From a bacterium (GTDB lineage Bacteria > Bdellovibrionota_C > UBA2361 > OMII01), in NCBI GenBank assembly GCA_017853915.1, contig JAFMIS010000006.1, forward strand, positions 1-21,016: a stretch of 21,016 nt of DNA, in the 5' to 3' direction. This document shows, piece after piece, positions 12,358 through 19,713 of the stretch. Positions within the stretch are counted from its first letter, which is position 1, and each line of letters begins with the position of its first letter. Position numbers and translations under genes: made by a program. The notes under the pieces were generated by a model, which saw only the letters and a list, made by a program, of their open reading frames with translations, was not told the DNA's origin and did no database searches.

Positions 12358-12772
12358 GAAGCAGTTTATTCGCAGTGTCCTCAATGAGTATACGCGGCGT
12401 TTCCGCATTACAGCGGATATCAAGGTAAAGTTTCCAAAGGGGGCGGACGAAGATAGCGACGCCGCTATAAACCCTCCGTATCTGAATCTGGAGGAAGGTG
12501 TTGTGACAACTCTGGAGCGGGCATTCGTCGGTCAGGAATTGTGGGAGCGGATTGATAAATTATCTGAAGGCTCGACGGTAGCGTACATCGATTCGAGCAA
12601 CGGCGAGTATCACAAGTTTATAATCGAGTTCTATCCCGCACTGATGGAACTTGATGGGAAAGAGTTTGAAGACTTAGCGACGGCTACGACGGTTCATGAG
12701 TTGCTACACGTGGTGTTGTTCCCCCTCTCGGCGTATGCGCGTTCGCTTGAATCAGGAGCGGTAGGATCATGA
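12341..12772 (+). CDS. HELLH zincin-like phage protein (putative metallopeptidase)
   Basis: 143 residues. VHELLH (118-123) is an HExxH metal-binding and catalytic motif in a helix, preceded by ATATT as in zincins. The first part is a basic helix (KAKKQFIRSVLNEYTRRF) and a beta-rich centre with AYIDSS. A third metal ligand is not obvious because the protein ends about 20 residues after the motif, so activity is uncertain. Phage genes of this kind are found near terminase small subunits and have no settled function; capsid processing or host defence are guesses. Ribosome site GGGAG seven bases before the ATG; ATGA overlap with the next gene. Confidence 0.7.
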   Translation: MTLKAKKQFIRSVLNEYTRRFRITADIKVKFPKGADEDSDAAINPPYLNLEEGVVTTLERAFVGQELWERIDKLSEGSTVAYIDSSNGEYHKFIIEFYPALMELDGKEFEDLATATTVHELLHVVLFPLSAYARSLESGAVGS

Positions 12773-13011
12773 GCACTAAAGGTTTATGTAAAAACTGTGG
12801 TTCGTACGGCGAAGTCGGCGACGACGGGAAATGTATCTGGTGTGAAGACACCAAAGAGATAAAACTCAAACAACTTGATTTCGAAGACTTTGGTTTTGAG
12901 ATCGTGTCGAAGAAGCCAGATGATTCGTATTGTACCAATTGTGGTGCGAAGAAGAAATGGGTCACGATTCTCCAGTCGGTCGGCCCGGAATGGATTTGTC
13001 CAAAATGTTGA
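12769..13011 (+). CDS. Small protein with two zinc ribbons
   Basis: 80 residues made of two four-cysteine ribbons joined by an acidic linker. The first is CKNC...CIWC (7-10 and 22-25) and the second CTNC...CPKC (about 55-58 and 77-80), ending exactly at the stop codon. Two ribbons in 80 residues imply a compact zinc-bound protein that may bind nucleic acid or another protein. ATGA couples it to the HELLH gene. Function unknown. Confidence 0.75.
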   Translation: MSTKGLCKNCGSYGEVGDDGKCIWCEDTKEIKLKQLDFEDFGFEIVSKKPDDSYCTNCGAKKKWVTILQSVGPEWICPKC

Positions 13012-13244
13012 GAGGCAAACAACTTACCAGACTGCGGCTGTATGGTTCAGCAACGGTCGAAACCACACGCACATGCACCCAGTGCAAAAGAGTGTGGCAA
13101 CCAATAGCAGCACATAAGGACTTCGAAGAATGTCCTGAGTGCAGGGGGTTTTTAGATGACACTGAAATGGAAACTGGCTTGTGCCATAATTCTCGCGACG
13201 TTGTTCAGTCTGGCGCTGTTCGCCGGGATGGCAACGACGCTTAG
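13005..13244 (+). CDS. Small zinc-ribbon protein overlapping the lipoprotein gene
   Basis: 79 residues from MLRGKQLTRLRLYGSATVE. The centre contains CTQC and CPEC about 19 residues apart, a probable zinc site. The last ~29 residues share DNA with the lipoprotein signal peptide in another frame and look unstructured (Asp/Arg/Gly/Asn). The ATG lies within the last codons of the upstream gene, overlapping by seven bases. Its N-terminal strand pattern and ribbon resemble many small phage zinc proteins; no role is known. Confidence 0.62.
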   Translation: MLRGKQLTRLRLYGSATVETTRTCTQCKRVWQPIAAHKDFEECPECRGFLDDTEMETGLCHNSRDVVQSGAVRRDGNDA

Positions 13245-13614
13245 CGGATGCGACAGCATCGACTGCTGTGCAGCTCACAGACCTTGCGGGGAATACACTC
13301 CCGAGTACTGCCCACTACCCGTGTCGAACGGCGACGGTGGTGGTAGCGACTCCAGTGAACCCGATGCCGGAAGCGGTCCGAACTGTGACGGTGGGAATCT
13401 CCCACCAGACGGTGGTGATCTCCCTTTAGACGGCGGGCCGGATGCTTTACCCCCAGATGCTGGCAGTCCCGATGCCTCAGACTCTGGTGCTCCAGGTTCC
13501 GAATATGAATGCGAACATGGGATTGGGTGTTGTGTGTCGCGATGCGTGAAGTGGCACCGCAACTGGAATGGCCACGATTGTGAGATTTTCTGTAAGGAGG
13601 AGAATCGTGACTAA
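13156..13614 (+). CDS. Phage-encoded lipoprotein with Asp/Gly/Pro linker and Cys-rich end
   Basis: 152 residues. The N-terminus (MTLKWKLACAIILATLFSLA) is a type II signal peptide ending in the lipobox LSGC with Cys at 32. A Cys pair region (CDSIDCCAAHRPCGEY) follows, then a ~55-residue linker almost only of Asp, Gly, Pro, Ser and Ala (DGG, PDAG, PPDGG repeats), and a C-terminal Cys-rich segment (CEHGIGCCVSRC, then CEIFC). The protein is expected at the outer or inner membrane, with its end held away from the surface. The linker style is like lipoproteins of Myxococcota and related bacteria, hinting at a host, but this is weak. A superinfection-exclusion or lysis role is possible. AGGGGG stands seven bases before the ATG. 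Confidence 0.78.
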   Translation: MTLKWKLACAIILATLFSLALFAGMATTLSGCDSIDCCAAHRPCGEYTPEYCPLPVSNGDGGGSDSSEPDAGSGPNCDGGNLPPDGGDLPLDGGPDALPPDAGSPDASDSGAPGSEYECEHGIGCCVSRCVKWHRNWNGHDCEIFCKEENRD

Positions 13615-13939
13615 AGAAGAATTCCTATCGTTTCACGACCAGTGCACAGCTAAGATGCGCGCTATAACGGAGGCCAAGGGTCATGACTACTCTTCAGGAA
13701 ATTATCAGTTCGGCAATTTTGAAGTTGTGGCGGCTTGTGGAATCTGTAGCGCGGAAACTGGGTTTCTAACTCGGATGATGGATAAAATGTGCCGGGTGAC
13801 TAGTTTTGTTAGTCAGGGAGTTCTTAAAGTTAAAGATGAATCGGTGGAGGATACGCTATTAGATTTAGCTAATTATAGCATTCTCCTGGCGGCGTATATC
13901 AAGCATAAGAGAGGCCAAAATGTCCAGAGTCCTAGGTAA
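13607..13939 (+). CDS. DUF1599 / nucleotide-modification-associated domain 1-like protein
   Basis: 110 residues with a GTG start, supported by AAGGAGGAG just before it. The pattern is that of the small phage DUF1599 (Nmad1-type) family: GHDYSSGNYQFGNFEVV in the first half, then LTRMMDKMCRVTSF and the acidic DESVEDTLLDLANYSILL helix. Members are all-alpha proteins often grouped with nucleotide or base modification genes; the acidic helix recalls MazG-like metal sites. No modification enzyme is visible nearby, so its partner may lie outside the window. It overlaps the lipoprotein end by eight bases. Confidence 0.78.
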   Translation: MTKEEFLSFHDQCTAKMRAITEAKGHDYSSGNYQFGNFEVVAACGICSAETGFLTRMMDKMCRVTSFVSQGVLKVKDESVEDTLLDLANYSILLAAYIKHKRGQNVQSPR

Positions 13940-14186
13940 GAATGATAAAAGGATTCCACAACTGGTTAAGAAGGAAAAGCCCAAGGTCTACTGTTTTGGG
14001 TGTCGTTTCTGCCAAGAGCGGGATACTAGTAAACAGGTCCCTGGCGCTGATAAGGTGTGGGAGTGCACGCACGGCGACAACTCGACGTATGTCGAAACGC
14101 CTCTTCAACGAAAACGTGTTCACAAAACATGTGAAGAATGCAATCCAACTAATGCTTGTGTTTTATTCACACCCAGAAGGCGGTAA
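13920..14186 (+). CDS. Small cysteine-rich (zinc-binding) phage protein
   Basis: 88 residues. A basic N-terminus (KRIPQLVKKEKPK) is followed by CFGCRFC, WECTHGDN, CEEC and NACVLFTPRRR, with eight cysteines and one His, enough for one or two zinc sites. The C-terminal layout (CEECN..N.C..F.P) is common in unnamed phage proteins. AGAGG stands before the ATG, and the gene overlaps the DUF1599-like gene by 20 bp. Function unknown. Confidence 0.7.
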   Translation: MSRVLGKNDKRIPQLVKKEKPKVYCFGCRFCQERDTSKQVPGADKVWECTHGDNSTYVETPLQRKRVHKTCEECNPTNACVLFTPRRR

Positions 14187-14187
14187 T

Positions 14188-14469
14188 ATGACTGACGAAC
14201 AGATTAAGAAATACTCCAAAGTTCTCTCCGATGCATGCGACCGATCGAAAGGCAACATCGAACGTATGCGCGACTTTATGAAGGGGCTCCCCGGAATTCA
14301 GCGCGATAATGCTATCGCCATGTTCCAGTATTGCATAATCGCCATGCGGTGCATGGGGTACACTATGGACGAGACACTCACCCTCTTCTCTCTGGCGGCG
14401 TCTCGCGCGTACGAGGCGAAGGACCCAGAGGCCAAGGGGCCGCCGGTTAAAAACTTCGGACCGAACTAA
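14188..14469 (+). CDS. Small helical hypothetical protein upstream of terminase
   Basis: 93 residues from MTDEQIKKYSKVLSDAC, mostly helical (NIERMRDFMKGL, then AIAMFQYCIIAMRCMGYT, then LFSLAASRAYEA). It ends GPPVKNFGPN. The frame is open far upstream, but sequence before 14188 looks like a shadow of the Cys-rich gene. The stop TAA shares a base with the terminase ATG (TAATG), so the two are translationally linked and it may belong to the packaging machine. No family recognised. Confidence 0.7.
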   Translation: MTDEQIKKYSKVLSDACDRSKGNIERMRDFMKGLPGIQRDNAIAMFQYCIIAMRCMGYTMDETLTLFSLAASRAYEAKDPEAKGPPVKNFGPN

Positions 14470-15920
14470 TGTCACAGCAACTTCAAGAACTGCTTCAAGA
14501 GTGGCGGGAGGACCCACTAAAGTTTGTCATGGACAACTTTGGTAAGGGCTTCCCCGAAGGCGGCGGCCCCGACGCATGGCAGAAGCAGTTCCTATCTGCG
14601 TTGGTGACGCATAATCGTATTGCAGGTACAGCGTCCAAAGGCCCCGGTAAGACGTGCTGTCTAGCCTGGGCCTGCTGGTGGTTCCTCGCCTGTTTCCCCA
14701 AGTCGAACATCGCTGCGGTGTCGATTAACGCGGACAATCTTCGCGACGGTCTGTGGAAGGAAATGGCCAAGTGGGCCTTCTTTTCGCCGCTCTTGATGTC
14801 GCAGTTTGAGATAACAAAAACCCGGATACAGGCAAACGATGCTCCGCACGAGTGGTGGATGTCCGCGCGCGCGTATAGCAAGGCCGCCGATTCGAACCAA
14901 CAAGCGGACACTTTGGCGGGTCTTCACTCCGACTACATGATGTTCGTTATCGACGAGGCCGGGGGTGTTCCGGATGCGGTCGGCGCAGCAGCCGAAGCGG
15001 CCATTGCAACCGAGGGCGGTAAGAAACTTTTCGTTCTGATGGGCAACCCCACAACCCGCGGCGGCCCTCTTTGGCGCGCTAATACCAGCGAACGAGATTT
15101 ATGGGTCAATATTCGGATCAACGGGGACCCCGACAACCCGAACAGGTCGTCTCGCGTTAACAAGAAGTGGGCTCAAGACCAGATAAACAAATATGGCCGA
15201 GAGAGCGCGTTCGTTAAAGTTAACGTGTTTGGTGAATTTCCCGAGACTAGTCTTAATGCCCTCTTAGGGTCAGCCGACGTGCAAGCTGCGTTTCGTCGGC
15301 GTTTCGATCAAGATGCCGTGGATATGGCACAGAAGCGAATTGGCGTGGATGTGGCGCGGTTTGGCGACGATCGCACAGTCATCCAACGTCGTCAGGGGGT
15401 CCTCGCTTTGGCGCCGTTAGAGTTCCGAGGTCTACGGTCCAACGAGGTCGCCGCCCGAGTTGCTCAAGTCTCTTCCGAGTGGGGTGCCGAGTTAATCTTT
15501 GTTGACGACACTGGCGGGCACGGCGGTGGAGTGGTAGACTCCTTGATCCAGGCCGGGCTTTCCCCCATCCCGATTAACTTTAGCAGTAAACCCCTAGACC
15601 CCCGGTATCTCAATAAGAGAGCCGAAATGTGGTTTTTGATGTCAGAATGGGTTAAAGACCGAGGCGTTCTACCGGAAAACCATGAACTTGCTATGGAGTT
15701 ATCATCGCCTATATACGATTTTAGCGGTGGGAAGTTTAAGTTAGAAAGTAAGGACGATATTAAGTCTCGCATTGGTTTTAGTCCCGACGTAGCGGACGCT
15801 CTTGCCCTCACGTTTGCTTTGCCGGAGTTGCCTGGGCGCAATTCACTTCAAGGAATGAAATCCGTAATGAGCGGGGCAATAAAAAAGGAATGGGATCCTT
15901 TCGATCCCGGGAGGCCATAA
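14469..15920 (+). CDS. terL: Terminase large subunit (packaging ATPase and nuclease)
   Basis: 483 residues. ATPase part: Walker A SKGPGKT (56-62, following GTA), Walker B FVIDEA (159-164) and the coupling motif GNP (192-194). Nuclease part, RNase H-like: GVDVARFGDD (D294), FVDDTGG (D346) and SPDVADAL (D440, D443), the expected acidic cluster. It pumps DNA into the prohead and cuts the concatemer. Length and motif order are normal for phage enzymes. The start overlaps the upstream stop (TAATG) and the end overlaps the next gene in the same way. Confidence 0.95.
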   Translation: MSQQLQELLQEWREDPLKFVMDNFGKGFPEGGGPDAWQKQFLSALVTHNRIAGTASKGPGKTCCLAWACWWFLACFPKSNIAAVSINADNLRDGLWKEMAKWAFFSPLLMSQFEITKTRIQANDAPHEWWMSARAYSKAADSNQQADTLAGLHSDYMMFVIDEAGGVPDAVGAAAEAAIATEGGKKLFVLMGNPTTRGGPLWRANTSERDLWVNIRINGDPDNPNRSSRVNKKWAQDQINKYGRESAFVKVNVFGEFPETSLNALLGSADVQAAFRRRFDQDAVDMAQKRIGVDVARFGDDRTVIQRRQGVLALAPLEFRGLRSNEVAARVAQVSSEWGAELIFVDDTGGHGGGVVDSLIQAGLSPIPINFSSKPLDPRYLNKRAEMWFLMSEWVKDRGVLPENHELAMELSSPIYDFSGGKFKLESKDDIKSRIGFSPDVADALALTFALPELPGRNSLQGMKSVMSGAIKKEWDPFDPGRP

Positions 15921-16381
15921 TGGAAAATGTTTTTAGCGGTATTAGGACGGCCACGGTTGACGATATTCCGTGGATTATCGGGGAGTTAAAGGATTTCAGC
16001 AAGTTCATCGAAAGCAACGCGTCGAAATTCCCCTCGGAAGAATACGCAACAAAGACGCTGAAAGGCATCATCGAGAACCATGTGTTCCTGATTGCGTGCG
16101 AGAATAACCTACGTGTAGGTTTTATAGCGGGGTTAACCCACCAGAATTTAATGAATCCAGACGTAACGTTGCTTACGGAACTTATGTGGTGGGTAATCCC
16201 ATCAAAAAGACATACTGGTGTTGGTACGTCGTTGTTAGAGACTTTCGTTAACGTTGGAAAAGTGCTCAATGCTGTATCCTATGTTACGGTTTCACTTGAA
16301 AATAATAGTCCAATGAAGGATAATATACTTACCGGACTCGGATTCCGGCCCGCCGAGCGCACATTCGTCATGGAGGTTTAG
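15920..16381 (+). CDS. GNAT-family N-acetyltransferase-like protein
   Basis: 153 residues with the general GNAT fold pattern: an N-terminal strand-helix (IRTATVDDIPWIIGEL), the strand pair VFLIACENN...VGFIAGL, a beta strand with LMWWVIPSKR, then acetyl-CoA loop RHTGVG (R97, G100, G102) and helix TSLLETFV, and a closing GFRPAERTFVMEV strand. The loop fits the motif A rule R-x-x-G-x-G. In many podoviruses such a gene sits between terminase and portal, as here, and may modify virion or host proteins; the target is unknown. GGGAGG lies five bases before the ATG. Confidence 0.82.
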   Translation: MENVFSGIRTATVDDIPWIIGELKDFSKFIESNASKFPSEEYATKTLKGIIENHVFLIACENNLRVGFIAGLTHQNLMNPDVTLLTELMWWVIPSKRHTGVGTSLLETFVNVGKVLNAVSYVTVSLENNSPMKDNILTGLGFRPAERTFVMEV

Positions 16382-16382
16382 G

Positions 16383-16721
16383 ATGCCAGTCTTTGGGATT
16401 ACAGCCGGAATTCTTACCGGTCTTCAAGTGTCTAACGAAATCGATCAGGCGAATGAGGCGAAGAAAGAGCGCATCCGTCAGCAAGCTCAGCAGGCTTCGT
16501 TGCTCGAACAAGAACAGTTTAATCAGCGAAAGAAAGAACAACAGAAGCGGCTTGTTGAAGCTCAGGCAGAGTCTACGGCAAAGATCGCGGAGAAGCGCGC
16601 TTTCGGCGTCCAGGGATCGTCACTCAATGCCTCTCTGGGGGTTGTTGGTGGAAATGGCAAGGGCTCCATTCTCGGCGGGGATAGCGTTTCTTTGGGTACC
16701 ACTTATACAGGCAAGAAATAA
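16383..16721 (+). CDS. Small coiled-coil virion or ejection protein candidate
   Basis: 112 residues: a short hydrophobic segment (VFGITAGILTGLQV), a long Gln/Lys/Glu-rich helix from about 20 to 72 (AKKERIRQQAQQASLLEQEQ), then a Gly/Ser-rich tail with KRAFGVQGSSLNASLG and GGDSVSLGTTYTGKK. The plan of a hydrophobic head, coiled coil and Gly/Ser tail is seen in small podovirus proteins encoded next to the portal, such as the T7 gp7.3 type; sequence identity cannot be judged here. GGAGG lies six bases before the ATG. Probably in the virion, perhaps ejected or assembling with the tail. Confidence 0.6.
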   Translation: MPVFGITAGILTGLQVSNEIDQANEAKKERIRQQAQQASLLEQEQFNQRKKEQQKRLVEAQAESTAKIAEKRAFGVQGSSLNASLGVVGGNGKGSILGGDSVSLGTTYTGKK

Positions 16722-16724
16722 GCC

Positions 16725-18464
16725 ATGCAGAATTTATCACGTAAACAGCGTTTCGAACAGAAGCGCATGGCAATGGAGAACGAACGCAGTTCGTTTATAT
16801 CTCATTGGCGCGACCTGAATGATTACTACATGCCTCGTCGTGGGAGGTTTACAACTAGCGACGTAAACAAAGGCGATAAGCGTAACCAAAAAATTATTGA
16901 CAGTACAGGTACTTTCGCGATGCGCACGTTGCGTTCCGGAATGATGTCAGGAGTGACATCTCCTGCGCGACCGTGGTTTCGCCTAACAACCCCCGACCCG
17001 GGGAATGCCGAAAGTGGACCCGTAAAGGATTGGCTCTATGTCGTTACCAAAAGGATGGAAACTGTTTTTGCTCGTTCCAATCTTTATAATGCCCTTCCCA
17101 TTGTTTACGGTGATCTTGGCATATTTGGCACTGCGGCGATGGCTGTCGAAGAGGATTTTGACACAGTAATACATTGCTCCGTTTTTCCCATTGGCAGTTA
17201 CTGCATTGCCACCGACGACAAAGGCAAGGTTAATACTTTTTGTCGCACATACATGATGACTGTGCGCCAGATTATAGACAAATTCTGCAAAGACTCAGAT
17301 GGCAAGATTAATCTAGAGAATGTCTCCGACAACGTTAAACGTTTGTGGGAAGCCAATATGGTGAACGAATGGATTGAAGTCGTTTACATGATCTGCCCCA
17401 ACGACGACTACAACCCAGGCAGTTATCGCTCGCAAAATAAGAAGTTCATCTCCGTCTACTACGAATCAGGTGGTGGTTCGAGTTCTTCTAATAACTCCCA
17501 GCACAACCCTAACTTCTCAGCGGGGGTAGCGAATGAAAAATACCTCCGACAAGGCGGCATGGACCGCTTCCGCATTCTTGCTCCCCGCTGGGAAGTTTCA
17601 GGGGAAGACATCTACGGCACAGATTGTCCCGGCATGCTTTGCCTCGGCGACGTGAAAGCATTGCAGACTGCGGAAAAGCGTACTGCACAGGCGATTGAGA
17701 AAATGGTAATGCCCCCGCTCGTAGGCCCTGGCAGTTTACGCAACGTATCGATCTCGTTGCTACCGGGGGATATCACGTATCAGGATGCACGCGACGGACA
17801 GCAGGGATTGCGACCTATCCACGAAGTCAACCCGCGCATTGTTGAGTTAGAGCAGATGAAAGAGAATATGCGCCAACGCATTCGCAAAGGGTGCTTCGAG
17901 GATCTCTTTCTCATGCTGTCCACTTCTGATCGCCGCGAGATTACCGCTCGCGAAATCGAAGAACGACACGAGGAAAAACTTTGGGCCATCGGTCCCGTAC
18001 TCGAACGGCTGAACACTGACATGCTCGACCCGCTCATCGATATCACATTTGCCGACATGCTGAAGCAGGGGCTAATCCCAGATCCCCCCGAAGAACTCGT
18101 TGGCACCAGCCTGAAGGTTGAATACGTCTCCGTCATGAGCCAGGCGCAGAAACTTATCGGACTCAGCAGTGTTGAACGCTTCACGCAGTATGCGGCGCAA
18201 GTCGCAGCCGTGAACCCCAATGCCCTCGATAAGGTCGATGTTGACCAGCTAATTGATGTTTATGGCGATCTGACTGGCGTACCCCCAGGCATCATTGTTA
18301 CGGATGAAAAGGTGCAGGAGAAGCGTGACGCGCGACAACAGGCCGCGCAGCAAGCTGAACAGATGGCCGCCCTACAACAGGGTGCACAGACGGCTAAAGA
18401 CCTATCTCAAGCCCAAACGGAATCACCCAGTGTTCTTAGTAACCTCTTAAAAGGACAAGTCTAA
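16725..18464 (+). CDS. Portal (head-to-tail connector) protein, T7-like
   Basis: 579 residues, the expected size. N-terminal signature of the podovirus connector family: FISHWRDLNDYYMPRRGRF, then DSTGTFAMRTLRSGMMSGVT and PARPWFRL. The centre includes YGDLGIFGTAAMAVEED and a clip/wing region, with a Ser/Asn-rich insert near 249-265 (GGGSSSSNNSQHN), then PRWEVSGEDIYGTDCPG. Stem and crown helices follow (LWAIGPVLERLNTDMLDPLI) and the Gln/Ala-rich C-terminus. It forms the dodecameric DNA gate. No clear ribosome site; translation may depend on the gene just upstream. This is one of the strongest arguments for a podovirus. Confidence 0.95.
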   Translation: MQNLSRKQRFEQKRMAMENERSSFISHWRDLNDYYMPRRGRFTTSDVNKGDKRNQKIIDSTGTFAMRTLRSGMMSGVTSPARPWFRLTTPDPGNAESGPVKDWLYVVTKRMETVFARSNLYNALPIVYGDLGIFGTAAMAVEEDFDTVIHCSVFPIGSYCIATDDKGKVNTFCRTYMMTVRQIIDKFCKDSDGKINLENVSDNVKRLWEANMVNEWIEVVYMICPNDDYNPGSYRSQNKKFISVYYESGGGSSSSNNSQHNPNFSAGVANEKYLRQGGMDRFRILAPRWEVSGEDIYGTDCPGMLCLGDVKALQTAEKRTAQAIEKMVMPPLVGPGSLRNVSISLLPGDITYQDARDGQQGLRPIHEVNPRIVELEQMKENMRQRIRKGCFEDLFLMLSTSDRREITAREIEERHEEKLWAIGPVLERLNTDMLDPLIDITFADMLKQGLIPDPPEELVGTSLKVEYVSVMSQAQKLIGLSSVERFTQYAAQVAAVNPNALDKVDVDQLIDVYGDLTGVPPGIIVTDEKVQEKRDARQQAAQQAEQMAALQQGAQTAKDLSQAQTESPSVLSNLLKGQV

Positions 18465-18736
18465 TGAGCAGATTTAAACGCATGGCAACGTATGTTGAGT
18501 CGTGTAAAATGTTTTTATCCTCGATCGATTGCGAGATTGTTCGTTCCGCGGAGAACGATCAGATTCTCCGCGACATCGGTCACCTGGAGAACATGCTTGA
18601 GTCTCTTCAGAGTGAAGTTTACGCCCAAACTCTAATGGAAGAGTTACGCGAAGACGACTGGGTCGATCTCGACGAAGTTGACTGGGGCGACGACGAAGAT
18701 CTCGAACTGGAGGAGTGCGATGGCGATTCTAAGTAA
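18464..18736 (+). CDS. Small protein with very acidic C-terminus
   Basis: 90 residues. The first ~60 are helical and balanced in charge (VESCKMFLSSIDCEIV, LENMLESLQSEVYAQ). The last ~28 are almost all Asp, Glu and Trp (DDWVDLDEVDWGDDEDLELE). It starts on the portal stop (TAATG) with AAGGAC before it, and its end overlaps the next gene. Possible roles are a scaffold-like or capsid-assembly factor, or a DNA-mimicking peptide. Nothing decides between them. Confidence 0.7.
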   Translation: MSRFKRMATYVESCKMFLSSIDCEIVRSAENDQILRDIGHLENMLESLQSEVYAQTLMEELREDDWVDLDEVDWGDDEDLELEECDGDSK

Positions 18737-19145
18737 TGCTGCGGCACAGGCTGCACTGACCGCTATTCTCACCGAGCTGAATGGGCCCGGCAATGCGTAT
18801 CTGCGTTTTTATACGGGAACGCCTCCTGCCGACGCAGACGCTGCTACCACAGGCACCCTGCTGGTGACATTCGATCTCAATAGCGCAGACGGATTTGGAG
18901 CTGTCGGCGACTTGGCCCCCGGGGCTTATTGCGATACAACCGCGGTTGTCCCCTTAACAGTAGCCGCAGCTGCCACCGGCACCGCTACGTATTTCCGTAT
19001 TTTTGATAACGCCGGGTTAGGGGCGTGCGCAATCCAAGGTACTCTCGGAGAGGGAACAGGGGACATACAATTAAACAGCGTCAATTTGCAAGTTGGCGTA
19101 AACGTAACTCTTAACAGCCTACGTCTCGTTGTACCGGAGCAATAA
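18720..19145 (+). CDS. Small structural protein, beta-rich (YTGTPPADAD type)
   Basis: 141 residues from MAILSNAAAQAALTAILTEL, with GGAGGAG before the ATG. After an N-terminal helix comes LRFYTGTPPADADAA, a familiar pattern from unnamed phage virion-region proteins, then an extended beta-rich region ending in GTGDIQLNSVNLQVGVNVTL. Thr, Ala and Gly are frequent and the fold should be a beta sandwich. Similar proteins are encoded among head and tail genes and may decorate the capsid or adapt the tail. A longer reading from 18678 was rejected. Confidence 0.78.
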   Translation: MAILSNAAAQAALTAILTELNGPGNAYLRFYTGTPPADADAATTGTLLVTFDLNSADGFGAVGDLAPGAYCDTTAVVPLTVAAAATGTATYFRIFDNAGLGACAIQGTLGEGTGDIQLNSVNLQVGVNVTLNSLRLVVPEQ

Positions 19146-19375
19146 TGTCACAAGCAACGACATCCGCGCGGGTAGAGTTCGACCCCATGACCGTAGATGG
19201 GGAAGCAAGTTGTGCTAGCATTACGCTCGCAGATACTGTAACATTTAGTACATTCGCGGTGACGGGAGATGTATTTGTTCTCGGGACAAGAGTTGACCTA
19301 ACCGCGCAGCATATCAGCACTGCGGAAATGACCGCGATACACGTTAACGAAGTTGAATGTGAGGCGACTGTATAA
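19145..19375 (+). CDS. Small beta-rich hypothetical virion protein
   Basis: 76 residues, no family recognised. It is Thr, Val and Ala-rich with alternating hydrophobic residues (ASITLADTVTFSTFAVTGDV), pointing to beta structure, and ends VNEVECEATV. It is coupled by TAATG at both ends in a run of structural-type genes, so a minor virion or tail component is likely, but unproven. Confidence 0.65.
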   Translation: MSQATTSARVEFDPMTVDGEASCASITLADTVTFSTFAVTGDVFVLGTRVDLTAQHISTAEMTAIHVNEVECEATV

Positions 19376-19707
19376 TGGCAACATACGTACAGATGGAAGA
19401 CGAAGGGATCCTCCTCAGCCTGACAGTATACCAGGCGGATGGGGTAACCCCATATGACTTGAGCACAATTGACGTGAACACACAAGAGATGCGTCTCGGA
19501 CCCCCCAACGGCGACGCAGCTATCGTCGGGACCAACCCCCTTGCCAGTCTGCCTGGTGGTGGTCTAGACGGAGTAATTACCTATCAGGTTCAGCCGGGGG
19601 ATTTATACATGGAAGGCACCTGGTATCTGCAAGCTTATTGGGAAGAGGGCGGTAACGCCCGCCGGAGTACGGTCGCAACTTTTGACGTTTATTCCAACGT
19701 GGAGTAG
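19375..19707 (+). CDS. Probable tail/baseplate beta-sandwich protein (BppU N-terminal-like)
   Basis: 110 residues. The pattern GILLSLTVYQADGVTPYDLS, then MRLGPPNGD and DGVITYQVQPGDL...GTWYLQAYWEEGG, ending STVATFDV, resembles the immunoglobulin-like N-terminal domain found in baseplate upper proteins and other phage tail components. It lies right before the tailspike and starts on the previous stop (TAATG). It could link the tail to the spike or be a small adhesin; I am fairly sure of the fold and unsure of the role. Confidence 0.7.
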   Translation: MATYVQMEDEGILLSLTVYQADGVTPYDLSTIDVNTQEMRLGPPNGDAAIVGTNPLASLPGGGLDGVITYQVQPGDLYMEGTWYLQAYWEEGGNARRSTVATFDVYSNVE

Positions 19708-19713
19708 AGAAAA

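Noticed and set aside
13275..13562. Minus-strand ORF opposite the lipoprotein linker
   Set aside because: Pro/Ser/Gly repeats are the complement of the Asp/Gly linker; no ribosome site.
14495..14911. 138-codon minus-strand ORF in terminase
   Set aside because: Antisense to conserved terminase ATPase motifs.
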